NCBI RefSeq assembly: GCF_021228125.1
Contig: NZ_JAJQQS010000009.1
Coordinates: forward strand, 1-64,000
Reading direction: 5' to 3'
DNA length: 64,000 nucleotides
Origin: Streptomyces albireticuli
GTDB taxonomy: Bacteria > Actinomycetota > Actinomycetes > Streptomycetales > Streptomycetaceae
This document shows, piece after piece, positions 32,032 to 40,832 of the stretch. The notes below the pieces were generated by a model, which had not been told where the DNA came from, made no database searches, and saw only the letters and a list, made by a program, of their open reading frames with translations. Within the stretch, counting starts at the first letter, position 1, and every line of letters begins with the position of its first letter. Both the position numbers and the translations under genes were made by a program.

Positions 32032-34800
32032 GTGGCGGGCGAGTCCCCCGACAAGTCGGAGCAGCGGAAGTCGTCGGGGGAGACGACTGTCGGCGAGCGT
32101 GATCCCCGGCTCGGGGTTTTCCGGGATTCCGGGAAATCCGGTGCGGATTCGGCTGCGCCGAAGGCCGCGGATACCGATGCGGATGCAAAGTCGCCGTCCG
32201 GCGAGGCCAAGTCCTCCGGCGCGCCCAAGGCGGGCGACGCCCGGCTGAAGGCCGCGGTGGCCGCGTGGGTGGTCGGCGAGGACGAGGACGGTGCGGACAG
32301 CGCCGGAGGCGCGCGTTCCGGCGAGGCCGAGCGGTCCGCCGCGTCCGCCGTCGACGGCGGCGATGACACGGCCGCGGCCGCGGCTTCCCGTGCCACGGAC
32401 GCTCCCGCGAAGTCGCCCGCCGAGGGCGCCGCCGGGGACGGCCGGAAGGCTCCGGCCGACCGGGCGACCCGTTCCGAGACCGGCGGTGACCCGGAAGTCC
32501 CCGCGAAGGCCGAGACCGGCGGCGACGCGCGTACGTCCGCGAAGGGCGCCGAGGCGGCGGGCAAGGGCAGTGGTGCCCCCGCCGATCGGGCCACCGCCGT
32601 GTTCCGCACGGTCCCGCCGAAGGCCGAGGGCGGCGCGGACGCTCCGGCCGAGGCCGCGAAGGCCTCCGGCAAGGACGCGGGGGCCGGTGACAGCGGCAAG
32701 GCGTCCGGCAAGGACGGTGCCGCTCCCGCCGACCGGGCGACGGCCGTCTTCGGCGCGGTCCGGCCCAAGGGCGACAGCGAGACCCCCGCGAAGAGCGCCG
32801 ATGCCCCCGCCAAGGGTGAGAAGGCCCCCGCGAAGGGTGAGGGCGTCCCCGCCGACCGGGCGACCGCCGTGTTCGGTGCCGTCCGGCCCAAGGGTGACAG
32901 CGGTTCGGAGGCCCCCGCGAAGGGTGAGGGCGCTTCCGCCCGGTCCGCGGGTGAGGGCGGTTCCGAGGCTCCCGCGAAGGGTGAGCGCGCTTCCGCCCGG
33001 TCCGCGGGTGACGGCGGTTCCGAGGCCCCCGCGAAGGGTGAGAAGGCCCCCGCCAAGGGCGAGGACGCCCCCGCCGACCAGGCGACCGCCGTCTTCCGTG
33101 CCGTCCGGCCCAAGGGTGACAGCAGTGCGGAAGCCCCCGCCAAGGGTGACGGCGCCGACCGCGCCACCGCCGCCTTCGGCGTCCTTCCGCCGAAGAAGAA
33201 CGGCAAGGCCGCCGCCTCGGTCGATCAGCCGACCGAGCTGCTCAAGGCCCCCGAGGTCGGGCCCGAGACCAAGGGCGAGACCCCCGCGGAGTCGGACTCG
33301 GAGCGCACGAGCCAGTTCGTACCGCTGAAGTCGCTCGACGCCGCGCCCGCGAAGCCGAAGAAGGCGGCCGGGCCGGCCAAGGGCGCCAAGCCCGCCATAC
33401 CGGTCTCGGTCACGCCCCCCGCCCCGACGAAGGCGCAGCCGCCGAAGGGCGCTCCCGCCAAGGACGGCGCCGCCGCCGTGCCCGAGGTGCCCGCGCAGCC
33501 CGCCGCGCCCCTCGACCTGCTCGCGCAGCTGACGAACACCCCGCCGCCGCCGGAGACGCCCGCCCGCAACGCGATGCGCCGGGTCAAGATCTGGACCCCG
33601 CTGGTGGTCCTGCTCCTGATCGTCTTCTGCGCGGTGCAGGCGTTCCGGCCGCTGCCGGACACCAAGCTCTCGATCGCCTCCGCCAAGGCCACCTTCACCT
33701 TCGGCGGCGAGAAGTTCGCCATGCCGTGGCCCGGCGAGGGCCAGGCCGCCGCGATGGTCCAGGGCGTGGGCAGCCTCGGTACGTACGGCGAGGAGAAGCC
33801 CGTACCGACGGCGAGCGTCGCCAAGGTCATGACCGCGTACGTGATCCTGAAGAACCACCCGCTCCAGAAGGGTGACAAGGGTCCCGAGATCGAGGTCGAC
33901 GCCGAGGCGGAGAACGAGTCGAAGTCCCAGGACGAGTCGCGGGTGCCGCTGACGAAGGGCGAGAAGTTCTCGGAGTACGACATGCTCCAGATGCTGCTCA
34001 TCCCGTCCGGCAACAACGCCGCGCGGCTCCTCGCCCGCTGGGACGCCCAGACGCGGGAGGCGTTCGTCGCGAAGATGAACGCCGCCGCCAAGGAGCTGGG
34101 CATGTCGAAGACGACGTACACGGACCCCAGCGGCTTCGACAAGACCACCGTCAGCACGGCCGTCGACCAGCTGAAGCTGGCCGAGGCGGTCATGAAGGAC
34201 GAGGTCTTCCGCGAGATCGTCGCCAAGCCCAACGCGGACGTCACCAACGGCCCGCACCTGAACAACAACAACGACGAGCTGCTGCTCAAGGTCGGGGTGC
34301 TCGGCATCAAGACCGGCTCCAGCACCCCGGCCGGCGGCGCCCTGATGTGGGCGGCCAAGCGCACGGTCGGCGGCAAGGAGCACCTGATCCTCGGCGCCAC
34401 CATGGACCAGCACTTCAAGGGCGGCCCGGACCCGAACGCCGAGAACAGCCTGAAGATGGTCAAGACCGTCAGCTACAAGATGATCAAGGCCGTGCAGGAC
34501 AGCCTGACCTCGACGACGATCGTGAAGAAGGGTGACGTCGTCGGCTACGTCGAGGACGGCCTGGGCGGGAAGACCCCGGTCGTCGCGACGAAGGACCTGA
34601 CCGGCGCGGGCTGGCCCGGTATGACGGCGAAGCTCACGATCGGCAAGGGCGCCAAGGCCGTGCCGCACGAGGCCAAGGCCGGCACCGAGGTCGGCGAGCT
34701 GACCGTCGGCAGCGGCACCGGCGCGATGAAGGTGCCGGTGGCCCTGAAGAAGGACCTCGTGGAGCCCTCCTTCGGCGCCAAGCTGACCCGCCTGGGCTAG
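32032..34800 (+). CDS. D-alanyl-D-alanine carboxypeptidase (S11) with long repetitive cytoplasmic tail
   Basis: 922 residues. The catalytic domain is the C-terminal part: SVAK with nucleophile S595, SGN at about 659-661 and KTG at about 760-762, all typical of low-molecular-mass penicillin-binding proteins trimming cell-wall stem peptides. One TM segment (PLVVLLLIVFCAVQAF, about 521-538) gives a type II topology. The first 520 residues are Ala/Lys/Glu/Pro-rich and unusual. The element D(R/Q)ATAVF followed by VRPKG recurs at least five times (codons near 32581, 32731, 32851, 33073 and 33154), with a last variant DQPTELLK. The regular Thr-containing motif suggests phosphorylation or docking by a Ser/Thr kinase or FHA protein. 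GTG 32032 has AGGAGG five bases upstream. Confidence 0.9.
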   Translation: MAGESPDKSEQRKSSGETTVGERDPRLGVFRDSGKSGADSAAPKAADTDADAKSPSGEAKSSGAPKAGDARLKAAVAAWVVGEDEDGADSAGGARSGEAERSAASAVDGGDDTAAAAASRATDAPAKSPAEGAAGDGRKAPADRATRSETGGDPEVPAKAETGGDARTSAKGAEAAGKGSGAPADRATAVFRTVPPKAEGGADAPAEAAKASGKDAGAGDSGKASGKDGAAPADRATAVFGAVRPKGDSETPAKSADAPAKGEKAPAKGEGVPADRATAVFGAVRPKGDSGSEAPAKGEGASARSAGEGGSEAPAKGERASARSAGDGGSEAPAKGEKAPAKGEDAPADQATAVFRAVRPKGDSSAEAPAKGDGADRATAAFGVLPPKKNGKAAASVDQPTELLKAPEVGPETKGETPAESDSERTSQFVPLKSLDAAPAKPKKAAGPAKGAKPAIPVSVTPPAPTKAQPPKGAPAKDGAAAVPEVPAQPAAPLDLLAQLTNTPPPPETPARNAMRRVKIWTPLVVLLLIVFCAVQAFRPLPDTKLSIASAKATFTFGGEKFAMPWPGEGQAAAMVQGVGSLGTYGEEKPVPTASVAKVMTAYVILKNHPLQKGDKGPEIEVDAEAENESKSQDESRVPLTKGEKFSEYDMLQMLLIPSGNNAARLLARWDAQTREAFVAKMNAAAKELGMSKTTYTDPSGFDKTTVSTAVDQLKLAEAVMKDEVFREIVAKPNADVTNGPHLNNNNDELLLKVGVLGIKTGSSTPAGGALMWAAKRTVGGKEHLILGATMDQHFKGGPDPNAENSLKMVKTVSYKMIKAVQDSLTSTTIVKKGDVVGYVEDGLGGKTPVVATKDLTGAGWPGMTAKLTIGKGAKAVPHEAKAGTEVGELTVGSGTGAMKVPVALKKDLVEPSFGAKLTRLG

Positions 34801-34810
34801 ATCGGCCCCC

Positions 34811-34831
34811 GCGCGGCCGGACCGGCCGCGC
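34811..34831 (+). terminator. GC hairpin after the carboxypeptidase gene
   Basis: A perfect palindrome with 10-bp arms, GCGCGGCCGG and CCGGCCGCGC, around one A, starting 10 bp after the stop codon. In RNA it would form a tight hairpin. Confidence 0.55.
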
Positions 34832-34880
34832 GGAGGCCGCCCGGGGGCCCGTGAGGCCCCCGGACGGCGGTGCGCGACGG

Positions 34881-34920
34881 CGGCCCCCGGCCCGTACCCA
34901 CCGGTACGGACCGGGGGCCG
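34881..34920 (+). terminator. Long hairpin downstream of the carboxypeptidase gene
   Basis: CGGCCCCCGG (34881-34890) pairs with CCGGGGGCCG (34911-34920). After one mismatch, CCGTACC pairs with GGTACGG around a CACC loop. With 17 pairs it is the strongest terminator candidate in this gap. Confidence 0.7.
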
Positions 34921-35035
34921 TTCGGCGTTCCGGACGGGCCCCGGCGGCGTGCTAGCGTCGCGAGGGTTTGAGCACGGCCGGGCGCCGTGCCCCACGATGG
35001 GGGAAGACCTCGGGGGAAGACGGGGAGAACGGGTA

Positions 35036-36925
35036 GTGACCACGGTGGGGCCGACACGGACCGGCAGAACGGAAGAGCCGGGCGGGCGGAGCGAGGGAGC
35101 CTCCTCCGGGACCGCTCCCTCCGGGATACGACGGCAGCCGCCGGACGGCCCGGGCGGCGCGGACGGCACGGGCACGCGCGCGCGTCTGCGGCGGGCCCGC
35201 CGCGCGCTCGCGCGCCGGCCCGTCCTGACCACCCTCGGCGTCGCCGCGCTGCTGCACGTGCTCTGGGTGCTGATCTTCGCCACCAGCGGCGGTGACCTCG
35301 CCGCCCAGGACGCCTGGGCGGAGTTCGCGCTCCAGCACCCGACGTCGGCGTACAACCTCTCCTGGTACGGCGGGATGCACCCCGTCTCGTACAGCGCGAT
35401 CTCGCCGTATCTGATGGCCCTGATCGGCGTCCGCCCCACCATGATGATCGCGGGCACCCTGTCGGCCGGGCTGATCGCCCTGCTGCTGGTGCGCAGCCGC
35501 GCCGTGCGGCGCCCGCTGTGGCCCGCCCTCTACGGCGCCTTCGCGCTGGCCTGCAACGCGATCTCCGGCCGGGTGACCTTCGGGCTCGGCATGATGTTCG
35601 GCCTGGCGGCCGTGGCCGTGATCTTCGCCTGGCCCACGCGCTGGCGCTCCGAGGGGAAGTACCGCTGGGGCCGGGCCGGGCTGGCCGGCCTGTCGGCGGC
35701 CCTCGCCACGGCGTCCAGCCCGGTCGCCGGCCTGTTCGTGGGCATCGTGGCGGCCGCCCTGTGGCTGACCAAGCGCCGCCCGGCGGCCTACGCGCTGGGC
35801 CTGCCGCCCGTCGTGGTCGTGGCCCTGTCGGCGTGGCTGTTCCCCTTCTCCGGCACGCAGCCGATGTTCTTCGGCTCCGTGATCCTGCCGCTGCTCAGCG
35901 GCGTCTTCGGAGTGGTCTTCGTGCCCAAGGAGTGGCGCACGGTCCGCTTCGTGTCCGCCCTCTACACCGTCGGCGTGCTGCTGGTCTGGCTGATCCCCTC
36001 GCAGATCGGCACCAACATCTCCCGGCTCGGCATGATCATCGGTGGGGTCGTGCTCCTCGCCGTCCTGGTGGAGCGGAAGCTTCCGCCCCGGGCCGAGCTG
36101 CTGCGCTCGGCACGCGACTGGACCGCGCTGGTCCTCGCCCTGACCACCATCACCGCCTGGCAGGCCGCCAACTCCATCGGCGACATCCTGCACGCCACCC
36201 CGGCCGCCTCCTGGGCGCGCGAGCTGGCGCCCGTCGTCGACCGCCTCCAGCGGGTGGACGCCGGCCGGGGCCGCGTCGAGGTCGTCCCGGCCCGCAGCCA
36301 CCGCGAGGCGTCCGCCCTCGCCCCGTACTTCAACCTGGCGCGCGGCTGGAACCGCCAGGCGGACCGCGAGCGCAACCCGCTCTTCTACGAGCCGGGCATG
36401 CTCACCCCGGCCAGCTACCGCGCCTGGCTCGACCGCTGGGCCGTGCACTACGTCGTGCTGCCCATGGGCGAGCCCGACCCCGCCGCGCGGGGCGAGGCCA
36501 GGATGGTCGCCAAGGGCCAGCCGTACCTGCGCGAGATCTGGTCCGACGCGAACTGGCGGGTGTACGAGGTGGAGTCCCCGACCCCGCTGGCCGAGCCGCC
36601 CGCCACCGTCGAGCGCGCGGACGCCGACGAATGGACGATCACGGTGCGGAAGGCGGGCCCGGTCCTCGTCCGCATCCCCTACTCGCCGTGGCTGGGCCTG
36701 CTGGACGAGTCCGGCAAGGACGTCCAGCCGCCGAAGACGGGGCCGGGCGGCGAGCCGCCCGTCAACGTCAACGGCTGTCTCTCCAAGCGGGTGCAGGAGA
36801 CCCGGGCGGGGGAGCCGGAGGACAACTGGACGGTGCTGCACGCCCCGAAGGCGGGTACGTACCGGATCGCGGCGAAGTACAAGCTGCCGCGCGGCACGGG
36901 GTGCCCGGAGGAGCTGCTGCCGTAG
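35036..36925 (+). CDS. Large polytopic membrane protein, GT-C glycosyltransferase-like layout
   Basis: 629 residues from GTG 35036 (GGGAGAA upstream). A basic, disordered N-terminus of about 55 residues precedes TM1 (VLTTLGVAALLHVLWVLIF). An extracellular loop with QDAWAEF and SWYGGMHPVSYS follows, then roughly nine more TM segments. The C-terminal domain of about 200 residues is soluble and extracellular (YFNLARGWNRQADRERNPLFY, HYVVLPMGEPDP). A multi-TM body, acidic residues in the first outer loop and a C-terminal extracytoplasmic domain are typical of GT-C glycosyltransferases using polyprenyl-phosphate sugars. I cannot name a family, and some relatives are annotated simply as membrane or MFS proteins. 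It lies downstream of the carboxypeptidase but behind strong hairpins. Confidence 0.7.
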   Translation: MTTVGPTRTGRTEEPGGRSEGASSGTAPSGIRRQPPDGPGGADGTGTRARLRRARRALARRPVLTTLGVAALLHVLWVLIFATSGGDLAAQDAWAEFALQHPTSAYNLSWYGGMHPVSYSAISPYLMALIGVRPTMMIAGTLSAGLIALLLVRSRAVRRPLWPALYGAFALACNAISGRVTFGLGMMFGLAAVAVIFAWPTRWRSEGKYRWGRAGLAGLSAALATASSPVAGLFVGIVAAALWLTKRRPAAYALGLPPVVVVALSAWLFPFSGTQPMFFGSVILPLLSGVFGVVFVPKEWRTVRFVSALYTVGVLLVWLIPSQIGTNISRLGMIIGGVVLLAVLVERKLPPRAELLRSARDWTALVLALTTITAWQAANSIGDILHATPAASWARELAPVVDRLQRVDAGRGRVEVVPARSHREASALAPYFNLARGWNRQADRERNPLFYEPGMLTPASYRAWLDRWAVHYVVLPMGEPDPAARGEARMVAKGQPYLREIWSDANWRVYEVESPTPLAEPPATVERADADEWTITVRKAGPVLVRIPYSPWLGLLDESGKDVQPPKTGPGGEPPVNVNGCLSKRVQETRAGEPEDNWTVLHAPKAGTYRIAAKYKLPRGTGCPEELLP

Positions 36926-36983
36926 CGGGCGGGCGCCCCGCCCCGGGCGCCGGCCCACGGAGGTCCGGCGGCGGGCCGGCCCG

Positions 36984-39230
36984 TCAGTTGCACACCCGGG
37001 GCGGATCCGCGTGCGGGGTCTTCGCCGTGTCCGCGCGGACCGCGTCCAGGTCGTCCAGGACCCGCTTGAGCGTCGGCGCGTCGGGCGAGCTGAGGTAGTC
37101 CAGGACGCCGTGCTGGAAGGCGGAGCGCATCCGCGGGGGCATCACGTCCGAGGCGTCCAGGCACAGGGGGGCCCGGGCGTGCAGCTCCTTGTCGACGCGG
37201 GCGTTGACCGAGTCCTCTGGCAGGTCTTCCTGGAAGGTGAGGAAGAAGGGGCGCTGGGGGTCCTCGCCGGGGGTGGCGGTCCTGTCTTCGTCGTCCGGCA
37301 GGGGTTTCGCCCAGATGCGCTGGGCCTCCTGACCGGTGAGGAACCTCATGAGCTTCTCGGCGGCGGCGCTCTTGCCGAACAGCGTCGCGAAGTCCGCCGA
37401 GATCTCGCGGGCGGTGCCGGTGCGGTCGGCCTCGGGGAGGAGGTCGCGGGACGGGGTGAACGTGGCGTCCGCGCCGTCCCGGTAGGTGGTGCGGATGAAG
37501 GAGCCCTGGTGCTGGAGCTCGCACCCGGGGGCGTCGCTCCGCTCGCCGGGCTTCGGGAAGGGGCCGTGGGTGTAGTCCTGCCGGAGGGCGGTCCTCGCGG
37601 GCCCCGTGCCGAGCCGCTCGCCGAAGAGCCGCCATGCCTCCCGGACCTTCTCCGAGGCCCAGGGCAGCTCGCCCCGGGCCCATGCCATGTAGGTTCCCTT
37701 GCCGCTCCGCTGGAGCAGGATGTCCTCGATCCAGTCGGTGCCCGGCCAGCCGGACGTCGCGTCACCGCCCATGCCCGCGCACCACCGGGCGCCCTGGGAG
37801 GCGAGCGTGGTGAGGTCCCGGGAGCGCGCCTTGTCGTGCCAGACGATGCTCTTCAGGGAGACCTTGACGGGGACGGCGCGGACCTCGGCGTCGTCCTCGG
37901 CGGTCCAGAGCGGCTTGTAGTCCTTCAGCGGCTCCGCCAGTCCCTTGCCGAGCGGTCGCAGGTCGTCGGTGTACTCGGCCGCTTCGCCGAGGCTGGGCAG
38001 GATCGCGATGTCCGGGGCGTCGCCCGAGTCCACCCGGGACAGCAGGACGTCGCGCAGGGAGGTGGTGCCCTGGTAGATGACCTCGATGTCCTCCTTCTCG
38101 CCGAAGCGGTCCAGGACCTCCCTGAAGCGCTTCTCCTCGTCGCCGGTCCAGGAGGCGAGGACGGTGACCCGGCCCTCGCGCAGGTCGGGCAGGCCGCCGT
38201 TGACCACGGACCCGAGCAGCACCAGGCACAGGGCGAGGAGCCCGGCACCGGCCCGGTACATCCGGGTCCGCGTCAGGGCCCGCGGCCGCGGCCGCGCCCC
38301 GTGCCGCACCTTCCCGAAGCGGTACTCCTCGATCCGCGGCTGGAGGCCGGCCACGACCAGCGCGGCGAGGACGACGGCGGCCAGGGGGATCCAGCTCGCG
38401 ACCGCGGCCCGCCAGTGGGTGCCGCCCATGATCTTTTCCACGTTCGGCAGCGTCCCGGCCGGATCGCTGATCGTGCCGAGCTTGCCGGCCGCCAGCTTCA
38501 GGCTGTGCTGGATCTGAGAGCTGAGGAAGGTGAGGAGGGGCAGCACCAGGGCCACCAGCGCCGTGGCCCCCACGAGCGGCGGGCTGAGCTTGCGGCGGAA
38601 CCGCCGGCGCAGTGTGCGCTGGGTGTCCACGAGGAGCCAGACCAGCACGGCGCACAGCACGTAGGCCGTGATCCACAGGAACCACAGCAGCCCGTCGAAC
38701 GACGTCTCGTCCGCGAGGGTCTCGCGCTGGCTGAGCTGGACGTTCTCCAGGCGTGGGACGATGCCGCTGCCCTTCTTCCGCAACGTGTTCCCCGCGTAGC
38801 CGAGGTAGGCGTCCCTGAGGGTGTCGTTGCCGGTGCTGCGGGCGGCCTGCTGGATCAGGAAGTCGTACGAGGAGACCTGCCCGGTGGCGGTCCGCAGCGT
38901 CTCCCGGCCCTCCTTGTCGGCGACCGTGCCGAGGCCGGCCTGCACCAGGTGCTGCCTGGCGGCGTTGAGGTCGGCGCCGTACGTCTCGCCGACGCCCTCG
39001 GCCTCGGCGGTCTCCTTGCCCGCCAGGCTGGTGTAGGACTCGTTCAGCGCCTTACGGGCCGCTTCGACCTCGACGATCGCCGGCGCCGTGCGGTCCGTCA
39101 CCGCGGCGGCGTTGCGGCCCACCCCGTAATAGGCGGCCATCAGGGCGCCGAAGGCGAGGGCGGTGGCGATCAGCAGGGCGGCCAGGCGGCGTATGAGGTA
39201 CGGGCGGGTGCCGGGGGGCTCCGTGTTCAT
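36984..39230 (-). CDS. Five-TM sensor fused to extracellular solute-binding domain (GlnX-GlnH-like)
   Basis: 748 residues. TM1 (14-36) leads to an extracellular helical domain (about 40-178) like a four-helix-bundle sensor. TM2 (180-201), TM3 (219-238), TM4 (275-296) and TM5 (324-343) follow. Basic inner loops, RTLRRRFRRK and RHGARPRPRALTRTR, fix the topology by the positive-inside rule. The remainder (about 350-748) is a solute-binding protein of the ABC sugar-binding type: RVTVLASWTGDEEKRFREVL, then SGDAPDIAILPS. In mycobacteria the membrane sensor GlnX and binding protein GlnH relay ligand to PknG. Here both modules appear on one chain in a pknG operon, though the binding domain is a different SBP subclass from GlnH. 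No ABC permease genes are near, which supports sensing rather than transport. The ATG overlaps the vWA gene stop by ATGA. Confidence 0.78.
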   Translation of the reverse strand: MNTEPPGTRPYLIRRLAALLIATALAFGALMAAYYGVGRNAAAVTDRTAPAIVEVEAARKALNESYTSLAGKETAEAEGVGETYGADLNAARQHLVQAGLGTVADKEGRETLRTATGQVSSYDFLIQQAARSTGNDTLRDAYLGYAGNTLRKKGSGIVPRLENVQLSQRETLADETSFDGLLWFLWITAYVLCAVLVWLLVDTQRTLRRRFRRKLSPPLVGATALVALVLPLLTFLSSQIQHSLKLAAGKLGTISDPAGTLPNVEKIMGGTHWRAAVASWIPLAAVVLAALVVAGLQPRIEEYRFGKVRHGARPRPRALTRTRMYRAGAGLLALCLVLLGSVVNGGLPDLREGRVTVLASWTGDEEKRFREVLDRFGEKEDIEVIYQGTTSLRDVLLSRVDSGDAPDIAILPSLGEAAEYTDDLRPLGKGLAEPLKDYKPLWTAEDDAEVRAVPVKVSLKSIVWHDKARSRDLTTLASQGARWCAGMGGDATSGWPGTDWIEDILLQRSGKGTYMAWARGELPWASEKVREAWRLFGERLGTGPARTALRQDYTHGPFPKPGERSDAPGCELQHQGSFIRTTYRDGADATFTPSRDLLPEADRTGTAREISADFATLFGKSAAAEKLMRFLTGQEAQRIWAKPLPDDEDRTATPGEDPQRPFFLTFQEDLPEDSVNARVDKELHARAPLCLDASDVMPPRMRSAFQHGVLDYLSSPDAPTLKRVLDDLDAVRADTAKTPHADPPRVCN

Positions 39231-40819
39231 ACGGCGTTTCCAGGGGGGTCGGGGGCGTCGGGAACGCCGGGGGGAACGGAGGGCCCAGGGGCGTCGGAGG
39301 TCCCGGGCGACCGCGGGAAGAGGTAGCGGCACTGGGCGCAGTGCCTGTCCGCGGGGGCCGCGAGGCGTTCGCAGTTCGGGCACCGCCGGTCCGGGGTGGG
39401 GGCCGGGCGCCGCGCGGACCGGGCGGCGGGGACCCGCCGGGCGTCCGCGGGCTCCGAGGGCGCCGTCCACTGGGTGCTGTGGTCGGCCGTCACCCAGGCC
39501 GCGTTGAGGTCGCCGGGCGAGACGTCGCCGCGGACCCGCACCGCGCCCCGCGGCGGGTCGGTGACGTGCACCAGCCGGCCGAGCCTGCGCAGCACCTTCT
39601 CGTCGCCCAGCTCGTGGGCGAGCCGCACCGCGCGGCCCCACTCCTTCTCCGCGGCTTCCCGCGCCCCGCGCTCGTACGCCTCGCAGCCGGCGATGACGGC
39701 CCGGCCGAGGTCGGCGTAACCGCCGTAGTGGGCGACGCGGGGGTGGATCCGGGTGGACAGGGCGTGGTCGTCCGTCCAGTGCAGCAGCATGGGGCGGGGC
39801 GCGGGCAGGGCGATGCCCTCCACGGCGCCACCGGTGCCTTCGGCCGGGCCCGTCACCAGGGTGACGAGGGCGAGCTGGAGGTCCTGGCCGCGGGGGTCGC
39901 CGCCGGGGCCGGTGGCGACGCAGAGGTGGAAGTCGCGGGCCTCGTCGCCCCAGGCGCCGGTCGGGAACTCCCAGGTGAGCTCGCCGGTCCGGACGCCCTC
40001 GGCGGTGAGGTCCAGCTCGGTGGGGAAGACCTGCTTGAGGAAGCGCAGTTCGCCGCCCTCGCGCAGGCTCACCCGGATCCGCATGTCCGGCAGGGCCTTC
40101 GCCATGGCGGTGGTCATCATGGCGCGGAACTCCGCCTCCAGGTCGGAGTCGTCCTCGACGGCGTCCGCGACGCCGTGCAGCCGGCCGGCGATCTCGCGGA
40201 GCTCGGTGGCGGCCCACTCGTCGCCGATGCCCCGCGCGTCGCAGGTGAACGCGGCGGCGCAGTCGGCGAGCACGCTCTCCAGCCGGCCCGGCGGGTCGTG
40301 TTCGTTGCGCCCGTCGGTCAGCAGCAGGACGTGCCGGATGGGGGCGTCCTGCCCGGAGAGGAGGTGCAGGGCGCAGCTGAGCCAGCCGGCCATGGCGGTG
40401 CCGCCGATGGCGACGAGCCCGCCCGCCACATGGGCGGCGTCGGCTCTGGTGTCCGGTCCGGCGACGGCCATGCCCCCGCCTGGCGGATAGACGACGCGGG
40501 CGTGCTCGGTGCCCTCGACCAGGGCGAAGCGGGTGCCGTCGCGCAGCACGTCGACGGCCGCGGCGGCCGCCCGCCGGGCCGCCGCGATCTTGGTGCTGGG
40601 CCAGTTCATGGACCCGGAGCAGTCGATGACGATGACCTCGGCGGACCCGGCGCGGGCGGTGAGCCGGTCCAGGCCGTCGGTCTCCACGGTGAGGATGGCG
40701 TGCGCCGGTACGGTGCCGTCGCCGGCGGCGAGGTATTTGTTCTGCCCCAGCTGCGCGGCCACGGTGGGCGGCCGGTGCCCTCCGGGGTGTGCGGCGTGGC
40801 TGCCGTTCGCTCGGTGCAT
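39227..40819 (-). CDS. vWA-domain protein with C-terminal zinc ribbon
   Basis: 530 residues. The vWA domain (about 38-230) has an intact MIDAS start, VIDCSGSM with D66, S68 and S70, and later GGTAM and LLLTDGRNEHD. A beta-rich central region and a helical segment (VIAGCEAYERGAREAAEKEW) follow. The tail is a zinc ribbon, CPNC...CAQC, before a Pro-rich end. No signal peptide or TM is visible, so it is cytoplasmic. It lies between the PknG-type kinase (13 bp upstream) and the membrane sensor (4-bp overlap), suggesting a scaffold that binds phosphorylated or metal-coordinated partners within this signalling unit. Confidence 0.85.
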   Translation of the reverse strand: MHRANGSHAAHPGGHRPPTVAAQLGQNKYLAAGDGTVPAHAILTVETDGLDRLTARAGSAEVIVIDCSGSMNWPSTKIAAARRAAAAAVDVLRDGTRFALVEGTEHARVVYPPGGGMAVAGPDTRADAAHVAGGLVAIGGTAMAGWLSCALHLLSGQDAPIRHVLLLTDGRNEHDPPGRLESVLADCAAAFTCDARGIGDEWAATELREIAGRLHGVADAVEDDSDLEAEFRAMMTTAMAKALPDMRIRVSLREGGELRFLKQVFPTELDLTAEGVRTGELTWEFPTGAWGDEARDFHLCVATGPGGDPRGQDLQLALVTLVTGPAEGTGGAVEGIALPAPRPMLLHWTDDHALSTRIHPRVAHYGGYADLGRAVIAGCEAYERGAREAAEKEWGRAVRLAHELGDEKVLRRLGRLVHVTDPPRGAVRVRGDVSPGDLNAAWVTADHSTQWTAPSEPADARRVPAARSARRPAPTPDRRCPNCERLAAPADRHCAQCRYLFPRSPGTSDAPGPSVPPGVPDAPDPPGNAV

Positions 40820-40832
40820 CTGGTCCCCCTGG

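Noticed and set aside
31810..35457. Very long minus-strand open frame opposite the carboxypeptidase and membrane protein genes
   Set aside because: It is a by-product of high GC at third codon positions; the plus-strand genes have recognisable domains and this does not.
36984..39230. Part of an ABC sugar importer
   Set aside because: There are no permease or ATPase genes nearby, the binding domain is fused to a five-TM sensor-like region, and it is embedded in a kinase operon.
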